From the NCBI GenBank assembly GCA_019422065.1, contig JAHZEA010000020.1, positions 1 to 40,049 of the forward strand: a DNA stretch of 40,049 nt. The letters run 5' to 3'. The notes under the pieces are model-generated. The model was not told the origin of the DNA and did no database searches. It saw nothing but the letters and a program-made list of their open reading frames with translations. Positions 23,509-31,065 of this stretch are shown one piece after another. Origin of the DNA: Lachnospiraceae bacterium. GTDB lineage: Bacteria > Bacillota > Clostridia > Lachnospirales > Anaerotignaceae. Positions within the stretch are counted from its first letter, which is position 1; each line of letters opens with the position of its first letter. Position numbers and translations under genes: made by a program.

Positions 23509-24042
23509 TTATTTATATTCTTTTTTCTTTAATCCTTCCGCCTGCATACGAATTACATAAAAAACACGCACCCAATCCAGTTCCTTCTCCATGGATTTCT
23601 CCAAAGTTACCAAACGGCGTTTTCCCAATCTGCGGTCCAAAAGGGCAAATATGCGAACAAGTGGGTTTTCGCTGACAAGGCTTTTTTCAATGCTCTGGTT
23701 GTCAAATATCCCAAAAGCCTCATAGAAAAAACCGTTGTCAAAACAGCCGTCGTTTAGCGTCATCTCATGAGCCAACCGGAATGTAGCTTTTGAGTCATTC
23801 TCTCCGGCGCCATCCAGTTGTAAAGCCTGATATCTGTTCCAGTAATTCTGCTCATAGTCATAATAGTTGCTCCTCAGCACCTCAAAACCGTCCATAATGA
23901 TGGCAGCCCGCCCCACATGGTCGTGGCTCTTGCTGTAGCTGGTAGCAAAATATTGGATGTGCCCACGAAGAACAGGACACAGGTAGTCATTCTCCAGTTT
24001 ATTTCTTATCCCACTCCAAGTAGATGCCTTGTTGCTTGTCAT
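23509..24042 (-). CDS. SF0329-like conserved protein
   Basis: A 177-residue soluble protein. The N-terminal part (WSGIRNKLENDYLCPVLRGHIQYFATSYSKSHDHVGRAAIIMDG) resembles proteins annotated as the SF0329 family, which have no established function. The remainder is helical and rich in charged and aromatic residues (LLDRRLGKRRLVTLEKSME). GGAGAA precedes the ATG at good spacing. Base composition is clearly higher in GC than its neighbours, and codons such as CTG and GCC are frequent, which suggests recent horizontal acquisition. The family name is recalled from sequence pattern and unverified. Confidence 0.62.
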   Translation of the reverse strand: MTSNKASTWSGIRNKLENDYLCPVLRGHIQYFATSYSKSHDHVGRAAIIMDGFEVLRSNYYDYEQNYWNRYQALQLDGAGENDSKATFRLAHEMTLNDGCFDNGFFYEAFGIFDNQSIEKSLVSENPLVRIFALLDRRLGKRRLVTLEKSMEKELDWVRVFYVIRMQAEGLKKKEYK

Positions 24043-24114
24043 AGATTTCTCCTTCTTTCTACAGTCATCAGTATCTTTGAAGCTGGTATTTCTCCTAAAA
24101 CAAATTAAAATTAG

Positions 24115-24732
24115 CTATTTAATAAATTTGTTTGCCAATCTATATACTTGATTGATTTCTTTGCTCTCTAATCTCCAGCTATTTAGTTCAGATTGAATCA
24201 GCTCCGGGTATTTTTTGCTTATATCTCTCAAAGCATTGCCTACAGACTTTCTCACATATTCACTGGAGTCTTCTTTTAAATAAGCTAATCGTTCAATAGC
24301 TGCTGTTGGATTTTCTTTAAAATAAGGTCTGCTTGTCCAAACTCTTAAACCTTCTGTAACTGCTCTTCTTGTGTTAGGGTTGTTGCTTTTCAACCATTCA
24401 TCAATGGTTGGAATGGCGTTTTTATATCCTTTTTTCTTACAGAATTCATCAAACGACTTTGCCAATACTTCCTGAACTCTCCAATTGTCATCTTTAGAAA
24501 CTTCATCTCTCATAAATGCTAAAATACTCTCATCTTCCGATAAGTATCCAAAAAGAAATACGCCATACATTCTTACTTGATATACAACGGATTTGTATGC
24601 CAAAAACGCCAACTTTTTGATATATTCATAATCATAAGTTTTATAGTCCTCTAAGGCTCTTTTTTCTTCAACTTTAAAACCATTTTCTATTATATAGAAA
24701 TCTTGTTCCAAACTAGCAATATACTCATTCAA
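24115..24732 (-). CDS. AlkD-like DNA alkylation repair protein
   Basis: A 205-residue all-helical HEAT-like repeat protein of the DNA alkylation repair (AlkD/AlkC) type. Repeat units are seen in SVVYQVRMYGVFLFGYL, WRVQEVLAKSFDEFCKK, NPNTRRAVTEGLRVWTSRPYF and SEYVRKSVGNALRDISKKYPEL; the last two segments match the conserved core of this family. Such enzymes remove bulky or cationic alkylated bases, but the catalytic Asp/Trp cannot be assigned securely here. The start is TTG at 24732, with GGTGAG upstream; the nearby ATG is out of frame. It is separated from the next genes by more than 70 bases. Confidence 0.85.
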   Translation of the reverse strand: MNEYIASLEQDFYIIENGFKVEEKRALEDYKTYDYEYIKKLAFLAYKSVVYQVRMYGVFLFGYLSEDESILAFMRDEVSKDDNWRVQEVLAKSFDEFCKKKGYKNAIPTIDEWLKSNNPNTRRAVTEGLRVWTSRPYFKENPTAAIERLAYLKEDSSEYVRKSVGNALRDISKKYPELIQSELNSWRLESKEINQVYRLANKFIK

Positions 24733-24859
24733 ATGAACTCACCTTCATACAAATTCCAATTTATCACTCTGATTTATTCTACAGAACCTCTATCGTTCTA
24801 CTATATCCTGTATTGTTCAGGAGCATAGACCAAAAATTTTTTAATTAGAATAAAACCAT

Positions 24860-24879
24860 AAGACAATTTCTGTTGTCTT
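24860..24879. terminator. Small hairpin, possible terminator of the 24946-26325 pair
   Basis: AAGACAA (24860-24866) and TTGTCTT (24873-24879) pair perfectly around a six-base loop, 67 bases after the stop of the gene at 24946. The following T tract is interrupted, so termination is uncertain. Confidence 0.4.
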
Positions 24880-24945
24880 AAATCAAAATAAAACATACTA
24901 TTTATGCCAAAATCATAATCACGTTTTTGCGTCATAAAAGCAAAA

Positions 24946-25449
24946 TTATACTTCGCCTCTTTGTTTTAATAAGTCAAAAACTTCGTTCATATCCATTTCA
25001 AACATAACGCTGTCTGGCTGTATTGGCGCAAAATAGTAAGCAACTTTTTCTGTGCCAAATTCCTTCTCTAATTGTTCCCATTGGGCAGTAGGATATATAC
25101 AAAATGCAAGAGTGTCACTGCCAAGGGAACCCATAAACCAACGGATTTGATACTTTGGCAATAAATATTCCTGTATACTTCTCAATGTTGTATCTCGGTC
25201 TGTGTAATCCTCTGCGTATGGTATTGCTGTAGAAATACCATTATTTTTCAAAATAATATCTATACCACGTTCTTTTTCGATTTCAACACATGTAAATATA
25301 ATTTTGTCTTCGTCGGGCAATTTTTCGTTGAAATATTTAATAATGGATTCGTCATAGTCACGCCAATCTACCCAGATTAATGTATCACTTTCCCAGAATA
25401 TATCTAAAAATTCCTTTGGTGATAATAAAAAATTTCTTATCTCATCCAC
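24946..25449 (-). CDS. Uncharacterised acidic protein, possibly immunity-type
   Basis: A 167-residue soluble, acidic protein (many D and E, for example YAEDYTDRDTT and PDEDK) with no membrane segment or signal peptide. I do not recognise the family. Small acidic proteins with tryptophan-rich strands (WESDTLIWVDWRDYDES) next to CbrC-like genes are typical of immunity-type neighbourhoods, but no toxin is visible here. The start is GTG at 25449 with AAGGAG; it begins 12 bases after the CbrC-family gene, so the two are co-transcribed. Confidence 0.68.
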   Translation of the reverse strand: MDEIRNFLLSPKEFLDIFWESDTLIWVDWRDYDESIIKYFNEKLPDEDKIIFTCVEIEKERGIDIILKNNGISTAIPYAEDYTDRDTTLRSIQEYLLPKYQIRWFMGSLGSDTLAFCIYPTAQWEQLEKEFGTEKVAYYFAPIQPDSVMFEMDMNEVFDLLKQRGEV

Positions 25450-25461
25450 TGTATTTTCTCC

Positions 25462-26325
25462 TTAATCAAAATCCATCCAAACCATATGCTTCCCACAGTG
25501 AAGGCACTGGAATAAATAGCATTGCAGATGTCCGCCATTAACTGACTTTTGAATCATTTCTTTCTGCTCATCATCCCACATAGAATCATCCAGTACTTCT
25601 TCCATAACACCTAATGTCTGTAATTCTGTTGCGCCAACATATCCTAAAAAGGCGCAGTAATCATTGCAGTGGGCACGCCAGTATTCCTGCTGCCAACCAC
25701 AATAACCGGGAGTACGATGTATTAGCTCGTCAAGCTTTTTAGGGTCTCTCACACCTTTATCCATAGAATAATCATCTTGAAAGCTGCCGTCAAACATTTC
25801 TGCCGCTTTTCCGCTGGCAATACACGCTGGACACAGATAATTTATGTCTTCTACAGAATAGAATGGCCCTTCATAATAGATATGAGTTGTCGTTCCGCAA
25901 CAGTCACAAACAACACCCTCTTCAGATTGCTCAAAGGCTCCTGTATCTAAAGGATTCGGATGATAACGGAAAAATGGCAGACCCATTTGTGCCAGCTTTT
26001 CTTGGTCCTTCTGTTTTTCTTCTTTTGTCTTTGGCTTGCAAATGGCGTAGCGGTCACCCCATCTTTCTGCATAGTCTTTCATATTTGCAATACGCTTGAA
26101 AACTTTCGGATTGGACGGCTCTCCGATTTTACAGAGCAAATCATAAGCGCTTTTTTTATAATCCAACAGATTATAGACATTAACCAAAACTTCTTTTGCC
26201 TGTATATCTTCCGTCTGCTCCAATTCTTCCTTAAAGTCATAGAGAGCGCGAACGCTCTCCGGTTTGCTTTTAGGTTCATTAAATTTCTTTTGAAGTTCTA
26301 TGTATTTTTTCAAATATTCGTTCAC
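25462..26325 (-). CDS. CbrC-family (UPF0167) protein
   Basis: A 288-residue protein. An N-terminal helical part (about residues 1-95) is followed by the CbrC-like domain: GLPFFRYHPNPLDTGAF, VCDCCGTTTHIYYEGPFYS, YLCPACIASGKAAEMFDGSF, and the C-terminal LQCYLFQCLHCGKHMVWMDFD. The paired CxxC motifs (CDCC, CPAC, CLHC) should bind zinc. E. coli CbrC is linked to colicin E2 tolerance; the molecular role of the family is unknown. The frame opens at 26385, but a GTG at 26325 with GAGGTG six bases upstream is preferred. It is probably co-transcribed with the acidic protein downstream. Confidence 0.85.
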   Translation of the reverse strand: MNEYLKKYIELQKKFNEPKSKPESVRALYDFKEELEQTEDIQAKEVLVNVYNLLDYKKSAYDLLCKIGEPSNPKVFKRIANMKDYAERWGDRYAICKPKTKEEKQKDQEKLAQMGLPFFRYHPNPLDTGAFEQSEEGVVCDCCGTTTHIYYEGPFYSVEDINYLCPACIASGKAAEMFDGSFQDDYSMDKGVRDPKKLDELIHRTPGYCGWQQEYWRAHCNDYCAFLGYVGATELQTLGVMEEVLDDSMWDDEQKEMIQKSVNGGHLQCYLFQCLHCGKHMVWMDFD

Positions 26326-26602
26326 AAGTATCACCTCATGTTTAATCTCACCAGAAATACCAAACAACAGACTGCTAAAGCACATATATCAGTGAGCTTA
26401 CTTTGCTACCACACTATCATTTTGTTCCGCAAGATAATAACTGCTTTATATAATTATAATTCTTTGCCAATTCCTGTCTTCCTCGTTTTCTTTTACTAAT
26501 TAAGAATTATTTAAATTTTTGTGTTTTCATAGAAAGCATTACTACAATCGCTTCTGCATGCTACAAAGAACATTTTACCCAGCTTATAACCAGATACAAA
26601 AA

Positions 26603-26740
26603 TTACTGTTCTCGTTGGCTTTTTTGATTCAAATCTTCTATGAAATATATCATCCATTGCTCAAGCGCTGCTTTCCAATCCGGTTGCTTAAATTCCTCTT
26701 ATATTTCATCGGAAACAGGTTCTTTTAATAAAAAACACAA
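26603..26740 (-). pseudogene. Decayed gene remnant with in-frame stop
   Basis: The frame reads LLKEPVSDEI, then TAA at 26701-26699, then EEFKQPDWKAALEQWM and IYFIEDLNQKSQREQ before the stop at 26603. The two parts fit as one protein tail interrupted by a nonsense change. Just upstream, in another frame (about 26741-26870), LPATSAGEFTDCF and LNLKNGTFTVPYC are also open, and a seven-base dyad lies at 26792-26812. I cannot name the gene. Nothing else is evident in 26326-26952. Confidence 0.4.
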
Positions 26741-26952
26741 TTAAAATAAGTATAAAACAGCTTTTGATAATCATTTCAATAGATTGGCAGTATGGAACGG
26801 TAAAAGTTCCATTCTTCAAATTTAAAAAACAGTCAGTAAATTCACCAGCAGAAGTGGCAGGCAAATTTTTAAATCTATACTATCTGCCTAAAATAATAAT
26901 ATTTAGCTATAAGAAACAGTATTTACCACTAAAGACGTAAAATAAAGTAGCT

Positions 26953-27261
26953 TCAGGAGATAAATCTATTAGCTTTAATAGAAGCAGAAAAACTTTCAGT
27001 TGTTTCATTCCAAGTGTAGTAATAACCGCTTGGTTTTGGTTCTGTATCCGGCGCATTACTGCCAAACCCAATTACACACCATAATAAAAACAGAAATACT
27101 AAAAAACAAATTCCCATAATAAATCCTGATGCAATTTTCAGCCAGTCAGATTTTCTATTTCTTCTTAAAAATATAATAATACCGCATGCTATAAAAATAA
27201 TTATTACGCCTATAATGCATACCGGATAAAATATAATGTCTAAAAAAGTGCCTTGTGCCAT
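26953..27261 (-). CDS. Small membrane protein (two helices)
   Basis: A 102-residue protein with two predicted membrane helices (about residues 11-32 and 43-65) joined by a basic loop (RRNRKSDW), then a polar C-terminal tail of about 35 residues (EPKPSGYYYTWNETTESF). The family is not recognised. GGAGGGG precedes the ATG. It lies 38 bases after another small membrane protein gene and may share its transcript. Confidence 0.68.
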   Translation of the reverse strand: MAQGTFLDIIFYPVCIIGVIIIFIACGIIIFLRRNRKSDWLKIASGFIMGICFLVFLFLLWCVIGFGSNAPDTEPKPSGYYYTWNETTESFSASIKANRFIS

Positions 27262-27299
27262 ACAACCCCTCCCAATACAGCTCTATTCAACTGTTTTAT

Positions 27300-27599
27300 T
27301 CATTTTCTCTTTTTCTTATTTAAAATAAATGCAATAACATATGTACTAACATTCAATATAATAATTACCGCTAGTTGCAAAATAAGGCTTAGAAAAAACA
27401 GTGCTCTGTGCTCATAATCACTTAAAATCGAAGGCATTGCGGATATAGTAACAATAGATGACAAAACCACCGAAATAATATAAGACAAAGCTGTTGAAAT
27501 AAGCGGAGTTACCCAAAGAAATCTCTTATTAAAACAGAAAATGATTGCTACTGAAAAAACAGGTATTATACCAAATACAGATATATTCCACCAGTCCAT
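27300..27599 (-). CDS. Small multi-helix membrane protein
   Basis: A 99-residue hydrophobic protein with three or four predicted membrane helices (about 6-23, 28-52, 67-92) and a basic end (LNKKKRK). The order of helices and the FCFNKRFLWVTPLIS loop resemble DUF2651-type (YbeF-like) proteins, but this is a weak impression. AAGGAGG precedes the ATG. It is located between the 54-residue membrane protein and another small membrane protein, all on the same strand without a clear terminator between them. Confidence 0.66.
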   Translation of the reverse strand: MDWWNISVFGIIPVFSVAIIFCFNKRFLWVTPLISTALSYIISVVLSSIVTISAMPSILSDYEHRALFFLSLILQLAVIIILNVSTYVIAFILNKKKRK

Positions 27600-27699
27600 A
27601 TTTGCCTCCTTGTCCCTATGTAAAAGAGCTTCGTTTCGTTTTTCTCAGGTAATATACTTAACATATGAAGCAACGGTAAATCTGCAAACAGACATGATG

Positions 27700-27864
27700 T
27701 TAGTCTTTTATGAAAACACCAATTATGAAAATAATGATTGCCAGCACTACTAAAATTAAAGAAACTCCACCTAACCATGAATTTCTACCCGTATCTACAA
27801 ATACTAAGAAAATAGACAATAACATCAACATTACTGCACTTAACATTACCTTTACTGATTTCAT
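27700..27864 (-). CDS. 54-residue two-helix membrane protein
   Basis: A short gene easily missed by length cut-offs. GGAG lies eight bases before an ATG at 27864, and the frame encodes MKSVKVMLSAVMLML, LSIFLVFVDTGRNSW, LGGVSLILVVLAIII and FIIGVFIKD before TAA at 27700. Two predicted membrane helices (about 6-24 and 31-51) flank a polar DTGRNSW turn. It lies 45 bases after the DUF4367 anti-sigma gene on the same strand, with no terminator between, so it may belong to the ECF operon. The function is unknown. Confidence 0.68.
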   Translation of the reverse strand: MKSVKVMLSAVMLMLLSIFLVFVDTGRNSWLGGVSLILVVLAIIIFIIGVFIKD

Positions 27865-27909
27865 AGAAACATCTCCTTTATTGAGGTCATGCTGCTGAAT
27901 GTATTTTTA

Positions 27910-28572
27910 CTACTTTTCTTCCACACTCTCTGCAACCTTCACCATTTCCTCCTTGGAAATGGCTGCCGAAATACTGAATATGGTTGTTCTATCCTCCGAA
28001 TACCATACAAGAACGCTGTTTTCTCCTTCAGCTTCTGCTTGGTAATAATCCGCTTTCAGATTTCCCACCATAACCTCTTGGGCATTTTCATCTGAAACAA
28101 ACAAACTGATGGCATCCGTGCCGCTTGAGGATATGAAGGCTATTTGATTTCCCACATCATTCTGATAGATAGCAATGTTCATTCCTTCCATTTCTGTTGC
28201 TTCTTTTTCATAATAGCCTTTCGGAATATAGTTAAGGACATATTGTTTCTGCTCGCTTGCAGCCTCTCCTGTAAAACGATATTCCATAAAACCGTTATAC
28301 TGCTGTTTCAGCCAATGAAAAATTGTGGCTCTTGCCTCTGTGTTAAACATCAAAAGAGAACTGCCTGATACAATAAATACAACAATCCAGCAAGCCGCTT
28401 GCTGAAATATACGCTTTCTTTTTTTCTGCTTTGCTATTTGTAATACAATTTTCATTTTGTTTTCAAACTCATTAGAAAATTCATGGCTTAACTCTGTATG
28501 CTCAGGCAGTGAATTTATGACAGCATTTCCTGCTTCTTTTGCGGCTTCTTTAAGCATTTCTTCTGTTATCAC
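27910..28572 (-). CDS. DUF4367 membrane protein, probable anti-sigma factor
   Basis: A 220-residue single-pass protein. The N-terminal cytoplasmic part (1-56) would hold the sigma factor, one membrane helix lies at about 57-75 (AACWIVVFIVSGSSLLMF), and the extracellular part contains a DUF4367 domain (YVLNYIPKGYYEKEATEME ... ISLFVSDENAQEVMVG ... LVWYSEDRTTIFSISAAISKEEMVKVAES). DUF4367 proteins paired with ECF sigma factors act as membrane anti-sigma factors in Firmicutes. Its start overlaps the sigma stop by four bases (ATGA), showing translational coupling. Confidence 0.85.
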   Translation of the reverse strand: MITEEMLKEAAKEAGNAVINSLPEHTELSHEFSNEFENKMKIVLQIAKQKKRKRIFQQAACWIVVFIVSGSSLLMFNTEARATIFHWLKQQYNGFMEYRFTGEAASEQKQYVLNYIPKGYYEKEATEMEGMNIAIYQNDVGNQIAFISSSGTDAISLFVSDENAQEVMVGNLKADYYQAEAEGENSVLVWYSEDRTTIFSISAAISKEEMVKVAESVEEK

Positions 28573-29084
28573 AAAATACCCTCCTTTTCACACAGCTTTT
28601 TCAGCTTTTTCTTTGCTCTGTAGTCTAATTTCGATGCTGCCGCAAGAGAAATATCAAATAAGGCAGCAATCTCCCGAATACTATATCCATGATAATACCG
28701 TAGCAGTATCACTTCCCTATACCTTGCAGGAAGGCTCAAAATACACTTTGCGAGAAGATTATCACCTTCGTAAGCAGCTTCAAGGCCTCTCGTTTCATCT
28801 ATATATTCTGCTTCTTTGTGACTGCTTTTTTTACGGTATATGTCTATGGCTTTGTTTTCAACTATTGTAACGATATAACTGCGTGTTTTTGGACAGTCTA
28901 AATCTTCAATCTTTCCTATATTCTCTGCAATCTTCATAAATGCCATATGAACAGCATCTTCTGAGTCCTGCTCATTATTTAGCACTTTATTAGCAGTATA
29001 AAACATCAGAGCTTTATATTTCAGATATATCTCTTCAAATTTTAATTTATCATATTCACTTTCTATAATTTGCAGATATATCAT
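28569..29084 (-). CDS. ECF-type RNA polymerase sigma factor
   Basis: A 171-residue sigma-70 family factor with only regions 2 and 4. Region 2 is at about 17-85 (FEEIYLKYKALMFYTANKVL, DSEDAVHMAFMKIAENI, KAIDIYRKK). Region 4 is at about 115-165 (LPARYREVILLRYYHGYSIREIAALFDISLAAASKLDYRAKKKLK). GGAGG precedes the ATG. It is coupled to the DUF4367 gene, its likely anti-sigma factor. The genes it activates are not certain; the small membrane proteins downstream and its own promoter are candidates. Confidence 0.93.
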   Translation of the reverse strand: MIYLQIIESEYDKLKFEEIYLKYKALMFYTANKVLNNEQDSEDAVHMAFMKIAENIGKIEDLDCPKTRSYIVTIVENKAIDIYRKKSSHKEAEYIDETRGLEAAYEGDNLLAKCILSLPARYREVILLRYYHGYSIREIAALFDISLAAASKLDYRAKKKLKKLCEKEGIL

Positions 29085-29127
29085 CTAAAAAATCCTCCAA
29101 CACAATTAAAAATCAAATCTGTTCTTT

Positions 29128-29156
29128 ATATTAAATGAATTAAAATGGAAAATCAA
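29128..29156 (-). promoter_or_regulatory. Candidate promoter of the ECF sigma gene
   Basis: TTGATT (29156-29151) and TAATAT (29133-29128) are 17 bases apart on the minus strand. The ten-base string ATTTGATTTT overlaps this -35 and recurs about 40 bases downstream, closer to the start codon; the repeat may be regulatory. Confidence 0.42.
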
Positions 29157-29197
29157 ATTTATTTGTCTGCGGCCAAAGGTATTAATACCCACATAAT

Positions 29198-29224
29198 AAA
29201 AGGCAGTCATTAAACCGCCTTTTA
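29198..29224 (-). terminator. Intrinsic terminator of the 29241-30341 gene
   Basis: AAAGGC-GGT and ACT-GCCTTT pair with one wobble around a six-base loop, and the minus strand continues TTTTATT. The stop codon of the upstream membrane protein is about 17 bases away. Confidence 0.75.
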
Positions 29225-29240
29225 TCCGTTCTGTTTTATT

Positions 29241-30341
29241 TTAATTATGTTCTGCCTGAACTGCACTTTCATCTCCTGCGGAAGTATAATCACAAAGTTC
29301 ATAAAGCTCAGGAGGAATAAAGCTTACTGCAAGCTGCTCCTCATTTGGTAGCTCATTATACCATTTAAGCCACTCTAATGTTTCCCGTGATAGCTGAGAG
29401 CTTTTAAATATTTTATCATGAAACATTACTGTAGTATCTTCTGTTGAAACCGGCGGATTTGAAGGATTTTCCACCAAATACCACTGGTCATTAACAAAAA
29501 TATAGTAGTCATTGATATACAAATAGGTAAATACTTTTTCTCCGTTATTGATATCGAATGTATAGCTTTCTCCACCGGCATATACTTCGTTAGGCGCCTC
29601 TCCATCAGAAAAATCCATAGGCAGGAGGTCAAGACTAAGCACCCAGTCCTTTACTTCTGTTATTTCATCCATACTTAACTGTTTTGGATTATCTGAAGAA
29701 TAAACTGTATAAGTAATTTCTTTTATATCCGCCGGAAACAGCATTGGTCCTATTCCGCATATCACTACTTTTTCACTATCATTTTTGTAATTTACAGTCA
29801 AGCAGGTAGTATCATCTAAAAACCATACATCTTCTGACGAATTACTGTACTCAGGAGTACCCCATACTTCAGATAATTGAGTTCTTTTGTACCCCGATAA
29901 TATTTTATTTACTTTAGCCTCATCCATTTGAGCAATAGACTTTAAATTAGGTATATTATCATTGCTCTTTCTATTATAATAACCATAGCCCCATATTAAA
30001 CCTGCTGTCACTATCACTGCCAACACGATTATAATCCATATCTTTTTTGTTCCATTATATTTTATCAATGCCCAAACACCCCATCCTAATCCACAGACAA
30101 ATATCATAAACAGCATATATATAACAAAAAACAAATACAATAATCTATCCCATCCTGTTACAGCAAGGCTTAAAACAATCCACATCAATGCCGCAGCAGA
30201 AAGAATTATCATGGGAATGAACCTTGCAAATATTGATTTTGCCTTAAAACAAATCCATATCTGTGTAGGCAAAATCACAATGAGGGAAAAAACAATGACA
30301 ATATTTGTGACAGGAATATCTCCATACCATATATCAAACAT
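29241..30341 (-). CDS. Uncharacterised four-helix membrane protein with extracellular C-terminus
   Basis: A 366-residue protein. Four predicted membrane helices lie at about 14-33, 41-62, 66-94 and 101-121, followed by a 240-residue polar, beta-rich domain that contains IAQMDEAKVNKILSGYKRTQLSEVWGTPEYS, a pattern seen in small outer-surface SmpA-like lipoproteins. The C-terminal SRETLEWLKWYNELPNEEQLAVSFIPPEL motif recurs in clostridial proteins of unknown function. No signal peptide other than the first helix is seen. It is monocistronic with its own terminator. A role in envelope sensing is possible but only guessed. Confidence 0.7.
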   Translation of the reverse strand: MFDIWYGDIPVTNIVIVFSLIVILPTQIWICFKAKSIFARFIPMIILSAAALMWIVLSLAVTGWDRLLYLFFVIYMLFMIFVCGLGWGVWALIKYNGTKKIWIIIVLAVIVTAGLIWGYGYYNRKSNDNIPNLKSIAQMDEAKVNKILSGYKRTQLSEVWGTPEYSNSSEDVWFLDDTTCLTVNYKNDSEKVVICGIGPMLFPADIKEITYTVYSSDNPKQLSMDEITEVKDWVLSLDLLPMDFSDGEAPNEVYAGGESYTFDINNGEKVFTYLYINDYYIFVNDQWYLVENPSNPPVSTEDTTVMFHDKIFKSSQLSRETLEWLKWYNELPNEEQLAVSFIPPELYELCDYTSAGDESAVQAEHN

Positions 30342-30451
30342 AGAAATCCCTCCTATTTTGTGAAATATAGTTTTTTAATAAAGGTATCCATTTTCCACAA
30401 CACGTCTTATCAAATACTTTCCTTGAGTATGGTTTTATAAAACAACAATCT

Positions 30452-30793
30452 TTAGCCCTTTGTCAGCTCTGTACCATAATGTTCTGACCAAAACCCATTA
30501 TCTAAAGCTATAGTAAAAAATGGTGTCATTTTATTATAAATCTCTGTATCAGTAGGTTTTGATAAACTAAGAATGTATTCAATAAATTCTGGTGTTACAG
30601 TTCCATAAATGATTTTTCCGTATTTCCAACAGCTTTCTTTTACTTCACCAAATTGAAGTGCCATTTTTATTTCATCTTGTTCTATATTCCAGCAGTGTAT
30701 CTCAAAAGTCTTAGCTGTTTTCAACTGCTCAGACATAATTTCTTTCCAACGTAAATTGTTCATTTCTGCTGCATTAAATTCAATGTAGTCCAT
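30452..30793 (-). CDS. Uncharacterised small protein
   Basis: A 113-residue soluble protein with no recognised domain. It begins MDYIEFNAAEMNNLRWKEIM and ends TPFFTIALDNGFWSEHYGTEL; tryptophans and a C-terminal aromatic cluster suggest a compact fold. It is acidic in its middle. AGAGGAAAAG precedes the ATG, and a TATAAT-like sequence lies about 50 bases upstream on the minus strand. Neighbours do not indicate a function. Confidence 0.7.
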   Translation of the reverse strand: MDYIEFNAAEMNNLRWKEIMSEQLKTAKTFEIHCWNIEQDEIKMALQFGEVKESCWKYGKIIYGTVTPEFIEYILSLSKPTDTEIYNKMTPFFTIALDNGFWSEHYGTELTKG

Positions 30794-30993
30794 TTACTTT
30801 TCCTCTTTCTTAAAAAACAATAGATTTATTTTATTATAATTTTGTTTACAACCATTAGTAAGCATAATCGCTTTATAAGCTAATAATAGTTTTTTAAATA
30901 ACTGTAAATATATATTAGCTATTATCCTAAAAAGCATATGGAACTCTTTTAGATTTATAACGAAACAAAACTTACTTTTAGGACACATCTGTA

Positions 30994-31027
30994 TAAAAAA
31001 ACAGGAAATCCATAAAAGATTTCCTGT
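30994..31027 (-). terminator. Intrinsic terminator of the RR-HK-ABC operon
   Basis: ACAGGAAATC (31001-31010) and GATTTCCTGT (31018-31027) pair perfectly around a seven-base loop, followed on the minus strand by TTTTTT. The permease stop lies 39 bases upstream. Confidence 0.9.
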
Positions 31028-31065
31028 GTAATTGATTGTCTAAGATAGTTTTTTTCATTAATACA

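Noticed and set aside
25960..26499. Plus-strand 179-codon frame opposite the CbrC-family gene
   Set aside because: Antisense shadow; the minus-strand product has conserved CxxC pairs and a recognised family.
26519..26728. Plus-strand 69-codon frame
   Set aside because: No ribosome binding site; it lies antisense to the minus-strand gene remnant, which has better protein character.
30794..30988. Minus-strand 64-codon frame before the small protein gene
   Set aside because: It covers the promoter-leader region of the next gene, has no ribosome binding site, and the product is low complexity.
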